Assembly: GCA_028023455.1 (NCBI GenBank)
Contig: JAQFVV010012508.1
Location: 310,001 to 374,000 of the forward strand
DNA from: Epiperipatus broadwayi
Taxonomy: Eukaryota > Onychophora > Udeonychophora > Euonychophora > Peripatidae
Direction of reading: 5' to 3'
DNA length: 64,000 nucleotides
In this document: positions 58,339 through 64,000 of the stretch, piece by piece
Layout of the letters: the number at the start of each line of letters is the position of its first letter
How positions within the stretch are numbered: position 1 is the first letter of the stretch
Position numbers and translations under genes: made by a program
Notes under the pieces: generated by a model
The model's database searches: none
Told to the model about the DNA's origin: nothing
The model's input: the letters and a program-made list of their open reading frames with translations, nothing else

Positions 58339-58462
58339 TTATGTTTGGAATGAAAGTTAAAGTTGTTCTTCTCCCAGAACACTATTTCTATGACATTTCA
58401 CCTCAAGAAACAACTATAACACAACGGGGATGCAATCTTGACTTTTATCAGGCTTTTGAAGT
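58339..58462 (+). CDS. Munc13-4/BAIAP3-like protein, exon f (C2 domain)
   Basis: 124 nt, phase 1 in and phase 2 out, acceptor TATTTTTAG and strong donor GTAAGT. It reads VMFGMKVKVVLLPEHYFYDI, then SPQETTITQRGCNLDFYQAFEV. In UNC13D and BAIAP3 the final C2 domain runs D-P-F/Y-V-x-V-x-L-x-P-x-x-x-F...x-x-T-x-x-x-x-x-T-L-x-P-x-F-x-E-x-F-x-F; here KVKVVLLPEHYF and ETTITQRGCNLDFYQAFEV occupy those places. The usual T-L-x-P is C-N-L-D, and the loop-1 aspartates expected just upstream are absent. Confidence 0.85.
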
Positions 58463-60390
58463 GTAAGTGCATATATGGTTTCAATCAGACTATCAGAGCA
58501 AGTATATTTATAATGCACGTATATAATTAATTTTAAATTTACTTAATACTGTTATATATGGTGAGGTATGGAGAGAGAAAACTAAGACAAACTGACAAAT
58601 TGAAATAACGTGTTTATTCACATACACACAACAAAATTAAACATTAACATAATAATCAAATAAAAGTGGAATAAATAAAGTATGCTCTTCTTTCTTAAGA
58701 ATTAGTCTATTTCTAGAATAAAGGTAAACAATCTAATTGCACTTAATTACAAAGTTTCAAAGAATATCAGTTTGTCTAGATATTGTATTTTAGATTTATA
58801 TTTATCTACGTTTTTTATTGTTGTAGCATCATTTCTGGAATGATCACCCCTCTCCTCCATGATGGTAATGGAGTTCATTAGCGGCACTCCTATTGTTGAC
58901 TGCTTGCTCCTCTAGTCTGAATTAGCACATATCTGGGAATTGTTGGCAAATACATTTATATTAACAGTCGTGGATTGCAGCAGTGGTAGACAAAGGTTTT
59001 TACTACATGTCAGGCATCAGATGTTGAGAAACTGGGTGGTGAAACCCAAATTAACACCACTTGGTGATTTAGCAGGGCATGGCAATTTTTAATGTTCAAG
59101 AATATTGCTATACATTTGATTGATGATTGTAAACTTGGTATAATAAACTGGCAATAAAATAAATAATTGACTTTGCATTATTTTTTTTTTTAGTGTGTCA
59201 AAGTAATTGTCTGCAAAACTTCAGCAAATTTTATATACTTCTCATAGCAAAACATCATAAGAATGAGAATGAGTATCAAACAATAAGAAATTTATAGTTT
59301 ATATATCTTTGTCATACATTGTCTGCCTAACTGAATTATTAATTAATTTTCCTTTTTTTTTGAAATTAGTTAATCTCTTCAAAAAATTTTAATTACAATT
59401 TTGATCAATTTATTATCTAATCAGTTGAAAATATCCAATTTTAATAAATTCCATCTGATTAGACAATTTACACAAACTAGAGATCTTTAATTAGATTGCT
59501 AATTACTTAGTTTCATTTATTATTCATACACGAAATTCTTTCAAAAGTAACATTATAGTTATTTTTACAGTTACATTTATAATTTATTATTTTTTATTTA
59601 ATAATCCATTGGAATTTTCTTTTTACTTAAAAGAGAGCAGATAAAAACTCTTTTAAATATTAAATTTAAAATAAATCCCTACATTTTAATAGGCCTTATC
59701 CTGCGTTTTGATTTTATAGAAGTAATATATATATATTTCCATTTTTACCTAATAAATTACTGATTTTTTATTTTTTATTTTTTAAATATTTTATTTTTCT
59801 CTTTCTAACTTTTATTACTTTAGTATTATTTAATCGATGGCGTATTACACCTACCGATTTTCCTCCCGGTAGAGGTCGTCGATCATAACATGACAACGTT
59901 GTTATGGCAACCAAGACACTGGCATGATTAATCCATGTGAGAGTCAATTTTTCTCTAACTTATATATTTTTTTAAATCATTCTATGTACACATAGATACC
60001 TGTGTCACAATATATATATATATTAAAAAATGGAAAAACATTGTAGTGTGGTGAAATCGAATCTGCTTTTCTCATTTTCTAGTTAAACTTTGGATTTTTT
60101 TTTCCAGATAGGTGACTCAGTAAGCCCAGTTCATTATATAATATTGATCAGTAAATAGATATTTAACTTTTCTAGATAAAGAATAAACAAGGGATAGAAA
60201 AAACATCCAAAGCCTCACCATCTAGAAGTTGACAAATCTGGTGAATAGTACTTTGAACCTTTACTACCACATTGGAAGTGGCTATTGAAGGGATGTTTTT
60301 CTAGTGGAATATTTAAAACTGTTTACCTTTCGCCTATATACTGAAATATTACCATACTAACTTACAGTTTTATTGTCATCAGCCTCATCA
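58463..60390 (+). other. Intron sequence, no gene seen
   Basis: Contains a GC-richer patch at 59835-59930 (CGATGGCGTATTACACC...GGTAGAGGTCGTCGATC...GACAACGTTGTTATGGC) of unknown nature, otherwise AT-rich. Confidence 0.4.
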
Positions 60391-60394
60391 ACCA

Positions 60395-61366
60395 TTATCA
60401 ATCCACTGCAGGATGAAGGTCTCTCCAAGTCCAATCCATCTTCTCTGATCTTTAGCTTCTCTTCTCCACACCACACCTGGACACTTTCTTATTTCATTCA
60501 TCCATCTCATATGTGGTCCCTTTCTGGCTCTTTTACAATCTCTTGGAGTCCGGTTTAAGATTTCAATCGTCCATCTATTATCATCTCTTCTAGAAATATG
60601 TCCAGCCCAACTCCACTTCAGTCTTTTAATTTATTCAATGAGGTCAGTAACACCTGTTTGTTCTCTTACCCATATATTGTTTTCAATCTCTTCTTGTTAC
60701 TCCCAACATGCATTTTTTCATACTTCTTTGAGTGGTCTGAAGTCTCTGTATTGCTCTTCTATTAAGTGTCCAAGTCTCAGATCCATAAGTAAGAACTGGT
60801 AAAACACATTTATTAAAAACCTTCATTTTCACACACATAGGCATATTTCCTTTTAGTATCAAGTTATTTCTACCAAAAGCACTCCAACCAAGTTTAATTG
60901 TATGAGTAATTTCATCCATTATGTTTCCATCTGTATTAATAATCTGACCAAGGTATTTGTAACTGTTAACTTCTAACTCATCATAATCAATCTTTATTTT
61001 CATATTTTGAGAAAATCCATTAAACATTACTTTAGTCTTTTTAACATTTATCTTTGGTCCTACTTTCCTACTTTTATCTGATAACTCCTGCAACATTTCC
61101 TGCAGCTCTAAAGCATTATTTGCAAAAATAACTATATCATCTGCAAAATATAAATGACTTAAGTAATATCCATTTACTTTCACTCCTTTAGCTTTCCATT
61201 TTAATCCACAAAATACTTCTTGCAGCACTGCTGTAAAAAGTTTTGGAGATATGGAGTCACCCTGTCTTATACCATTCTCAATGTTGACTTTCCCAGTATC
61301 ATTATGTAATCTAATTGTTGCTGTTGCATTTTTATAAATAGTTTTATTATATACCCAAATATATGG
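60395..61366 (-). pseudogene. RTE-type LINE reverse transcriptase, 5'-truncated
   Basis: Minus strand from 61366: YIWVYNKTIYKNATATIRLH, NDTGKVNIENGIRQGDSISP, KLFTAVLQEVF, then HLYFADDIVIFAN with the catalytic FADD box, KTKVMFNGFS, YKYLGQIINTDGN, LPVLTYGSETWTL and QRSMKKCMLGVTRRD (to 60683). A 2-nt deletion then shifts the frame; it continues IENNIWVREQTGVTDLIE, a TAA stop, then IKRLKWSWAGHISRRDDNRW...RWIGLGETFILQW with a genuine stop near 60395. This is the C-terminal half of an RTE/BovB-like ORF. The endonuclease half is missing, as in typical 5' truncation. The young look (long open frame) implies fairly recent insertion. Its 5' end is about 40 bp from the next exon. Confidence 0.93.
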
Positions 61367-61405
61367 TTTTTACTGTTATTAAAAAAAAACTTATATTAAT
61401 TTTAG

Positions 61406-61590
61406 AGTTATACAGGAATCTCGACTCACAAAAGGAATGTCATTTCTTGAATTTTCAGTAGCAAATAATTATAATGTCATTGGAATTTCCTATTTGAATA
61501 TAAAACAGATTATATTATCTTCTCCTAAAGAACATAATAAAATTATTATAAGACAGACTGAATTACCCATTTCTACTTATAAAGATCAAG
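61406..61590 (+). CDS. Munc13-4/BAIAP3-like protein, exon g (C2 domain)
   Basis: 185 nt, phase 2 in and phase 1 out, acceptor TTAATTTTAG, exon end CAAG followed by GTAATA. It continues the C2 fold: VIQESRLTKGMSFLEFSV (family: V-P-x-E-x-C-R-x-x-G-A-x-L-L-F-T-V), then ANNYNVIGISYLNIKQIIL where relatives have D-Y-D-x-L-G-x-x-D-F-x-G-E-A-F-L-P-L. Both loop-3 aspartates are replaced by Asn or missing and the loop is shortened, so calcium binding by this C2 is unlikely. Ends SPKEHNKIIIRQTELPIS... The continuation is outside or uncertain (see 63007-63043). Confidence 0.85.
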
Positions 61591-61936
61591 GTAATAAATA
61601 TGTTTGCAAATAAAATATAATGTGAATATTTATATATGTCTACATTATATTAATAACAACTCTTAAATATGTAATATTTTAAAAACGACTAATTAAACAG
61701 CAATAATGCACCTACTTCCTAGAAGTTTATTATTTTTATATCTTCTCCTTTACTTTTTTGCATTTTTCTTCATATATTCATATATATTAAAATTTTCTTA
61801 TCATCTCGTATATACTTTAATACAATCTTTTTTATATAATTCCTTCTTTATTTTACATACAGGTTTGACTGTCCTGCAGTCTTCTTCAGAGCTACAACAT
61901 TTAAACATATAATCATATAATCTTTATACATATTCA

Positions 61937-62811
61937 CCTGGGTCTCATTTTATGCGGTAGATAGATTCCTCAGAAAACATGCACAAAAGAAATCACACAA
62001 AAATAGACAACTTATCTTGAAAAATGGGGGATAGGTTCTGTCATTTTTCAGAAATCTCATAAAACCAAAGCAACAAGGAAAAATTACTTTAAAATTCGCA
62101 TTAAAAAAATAAGGAAATAAAGCATGACTAATAAAAAATTTCAAATATTTGGAAAAAATTAATATAAGACAAACTTTTTTTATTTTTTTTATTAACTACA
62201 ATATTTAATTTTACATTTTTCATACATATTTTAATCATTACCAATATTTGACAATATGCATTCATTTGTGAATTGGTAAGAAATCAGATTAGTGACATGA
62301 TGTACAACTAGCGCCACTTTCAGTTTTGTATTGTGTTAATGGTTTTCTGTTTCTATATTTAAAAAATAAGATCGCAATTAAAACAAAAAGATTATACATT
62401 ATCATTAGAAAGATTATTTTCAATTTACAAAATCAATAAAATCTTTGTTATTATTTATTTTAAAAATCAAAAAAATTATTCATTTCTGTTATATCTAACA
62501 AAATACGTTTTAAAAGTTTTAAATTTTTGAATATTTATTGCGATATTTTTATACGTAAGTATAAATTTATTATTATTATTTACTCATTAGTATAAGTAGG
62601 TTACTTACATAGAAGCTAAGATTCTAAATACAGCTTCAGGCCATTTTTGAAAAAAAAAAGTATTTCAAGTCAAAATAAGTTATTAATAATTTAAATTTTT
62701 TGATATCTAATAAATATAGTGAAATATGAAAGATATTAAGAAGAAACATGAATCGCATAACTTCAAAATCGCATTAAAATAATGCACATAAAATGAGAAC
62801 CAGGTATAATA
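61937..62811. mobile_element. TIR-bounded element inserted in a foldback arm
   Basis: Ends ACCTGGGTCTCATTTTATGC and GCACATAAAATGAGAACCAG are inverted repeats of about 20 bp. The sequence between is absent from the opposite arm of the host foldback, which defines it as an insertion. About 870 bp without transposase. Superfamily not determined; the target duplication is unclear. Confidence 0.72.
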
Positions 62812-63006
62812 TACATATTTTATACCATCATTCATAATCATATTTAACTTTAACTCTATAGCTTTGCTTTTCTTGTTTCTTACTTATATTTTCTTATTAT
62901 TTTTTTATTTATTTTTACTTTGATTTTATTCTTATTTTTTATTTTATTCTAATCTATCATTCCACATTTCTTCTTTAATATATCACTATAACCTTTCCAT
63001 TTTCAG

Positions 63007-63043
63007 TCATAGTTGTAAAGAAAGAAGTGAAACTTATAGAGAG
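63007..63043 (+). CDS. Possible small exon of the Munc13-4-like gene
   Basis: A good acceptor (CCTTTCCATTTTCAG) and consensus donor (GTAAGT) bound 37 nt whose phase (1 in) fits exon g; joined, the frame reads ...STYKDQ-VIVVKKEVKLIER with no stop. Against it, the acceptor tract lies in the arm of the surrounding foldback and the exon in its loop, so it may be fortuitous. No family motif is diagnostic at this length. Confidence 0.3.
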
Positions 63044-63424
63044 GTAAGTAGAATGAAAAAAAAATGAGAATAGGAAAATAAAAAAGAGAGATTAAGAATA
63101 AAATAGGAATATTAATACATGAATAAATATATAAAATAATAGAAGAAAATAAAAGATATTACAAAATAAGTATATATAAAAAATAAAATGGAAAAGTTGT
63201 AGTCATATATTAAAGAATAAATGTGAAATGGTACATAAGATAGTTTAAAATAAAAAATAGAAATAAAATGAAAGTAAAAAGAAAAAAAAAGAAAAAGAAA
63301 ATATAAGTAAGAAATAAGAGAAGCAAAGCTATAGAGTTAAAGTCAAATATGATTATGAATGGGAATATAAAATATGTATCTTAATATGTATATAAAATAA
63401 TGGTTACTTGATTCTATGTTTAAA

Positions 63425-63465
63425 TGTTGTAGCTCTGATGAAGACTGCAGGACAGTCAAAACTGT
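63425..63465 (+). ncRNA. Hammerhead-like box in Penelope-type foldback end
   Basis: GCT, CTGATGA, A, stem II GACTG/CAGTC (5 bp, loop CAGGA), AAAA in place of GAAA, CTG, TA, AGC. The three bases AGC can pair with GCT as a minimal stem I. The G-to-A change at the invariant G would be expected to abolish activity. The inverted copy at about 61863-61900 has CTGAAGA. Confidence 0.42.
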
Positions 63466-63530
63466 AAGCAAAATAAAGGAGTTAATATATAAAAAAGATT
63501 GCATTACAGCATATAAGAGCTGATCAAATA

Positions 63531-64000
63531 TTTTTTTAATAACACATCTACTTATTGGTGATGTTTATTAACTATTTTTATTGCATGTTTAAGTAAATTT
63601 TATTAATATTACATAAAATAAATACTCAAAATATGCTACATGGGATAATTTAGGGAGCTTACTATCTGTAATATATATAACACTTTATAAGGGACTTTAA
63701 ATTTATTTTTTTCACTTTTTATCAAAAGCCAAGCATTTTTAACATATTCATTAATTATACATATGTGATTTTTTCGCATGCATTAGTGCTTTCGAGATTC
63801 AGTATTCTAATCTCATACTCACAGCTTTATGAATGAAGACTGTTGTAATTTATTGTACACATATGCAAATGAGCTTGAATTTTTAATTAGAATCCATTGT
63901 TTTGAGAGAGCAAAGCATGCCTCTCTTCTATTAGTGGCCCTGAGATAATTTGCTATGTAAAAAGCTTCTTTGACCTTTTTTTTGGCATCATTTTTCTCTG
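63531..64000 (+). other. Intron sequence to the window end
   Basis: A small hairpin GAGAGAGC...GCATGCCTCTCTTC at 63903-63930. No exon recognised. Confidence 0.4.

Larger units (their letters stand above)
61690..63530. mobile_element. Large foldback with Penelope-type ends, nested insertion
   Basis: The left arm is 61790-61936 plus 62812-63005; the right arm is 63190-63520 (inverted). Shared pieces: GACTGTCCTGCAGTCTTC / GAAGACTGCAGGACAGTC, GCTACAACATTTAAACATA / TATGTTTAAATGTTGTAGC, and ACTCTATAGCTTTGCTTTTC / GAAGCAAAGCTATAGAGTT. A separate element (61937-62811) interrupts the left arm. The outer ends carry hammerhead-like boxes with a GACTG/CAGTC stem II. Confidence 0.85.

Overview
This window is non-coding-dense animal DNA, very AT-rich (clearly above 70% A+T by eye), with short exons separated by 5-21 kb introns and packed with transposable-element debris. 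Nothing prokaryotic is visible. The repeat mix (Penelope-like, RTE-type LINE, mariner, hAT, KRBA2-like integrase, abundant foldback elements) and the intron sizes suggest an invertebrate metazoan. I cannot name the phylum from the sequence alone.

One host gene runs left to right through the whole window. Seven exons on the + strand (3220-3282, 12175-12318, 25267-25374, 30479-30562, 37235-37313, 58339-58462, 61406-61590) have consensus splice sites and compatible phases, and join into about 262 codons with no stop. The conceptual product resembles the C-terminal half of the Munc13-4/BAIAP3 (UNC13) family: the end of the MUN domain (MHD2 region) followed by the last C2 domain. The start of the gene lies left of the window and its end lies to the right or is unrecognised; a possible 37-nt exon is at 63007-63043. 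The C2 domain appears to lack the segment for calcium loop 1, and its loop 3 lacks aspartates.

Everything else is intronic. 0-2.3 kb: two Penelope-like remnants around an (ATT)n tract. 2.5-9.4 kb: foldbacks, a dead mariner and a 1.1-kb degenerate palindrome. 10.4-14.7 kb: nested foldbacks and a tandem array of a SINE-like repeat (family C). 20.4-20.9 kb: a family B foldback. 24-28.5 kb: LINE tail, four palindromes separated by (TA)n, and a hAT MITE with a perfect 8-bp target duplication. 29-35 kb: RTE fragment, family C foldback, integrase pseudogene. 35-43 kb: families B, D and E, an interleaved inverted repeat and a large direct repeat. 43-58 kb: mostly unrecognised sequence with LINE and Penelope remnants. 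60.4-61.4 kb: a better preserved RTE reverse transcriptase just upstream of an exon. 61.7-63.5 kb: nested foldbacks.

The most interesting signal is shared by several unrelated-looking repeat families (called B, C and E here) and by one Penelope-type end: a CTGATGA box, a short hairpin, then GAAA, which is the core of a hammerhead ribozyme. In family B the flanking strands can also form stem I and a tiny stem III with a UA cleavage position (best copy 41400-41443). Four elements of families B and C are inverted dimers or foldbacks bounded by perfect 13-bp target duplications, and one has an empty-site paralogue nearby. Together these suggest hammerhead-bearing retroposons moved by an endonuclease with a fixed 13-bp stagger.
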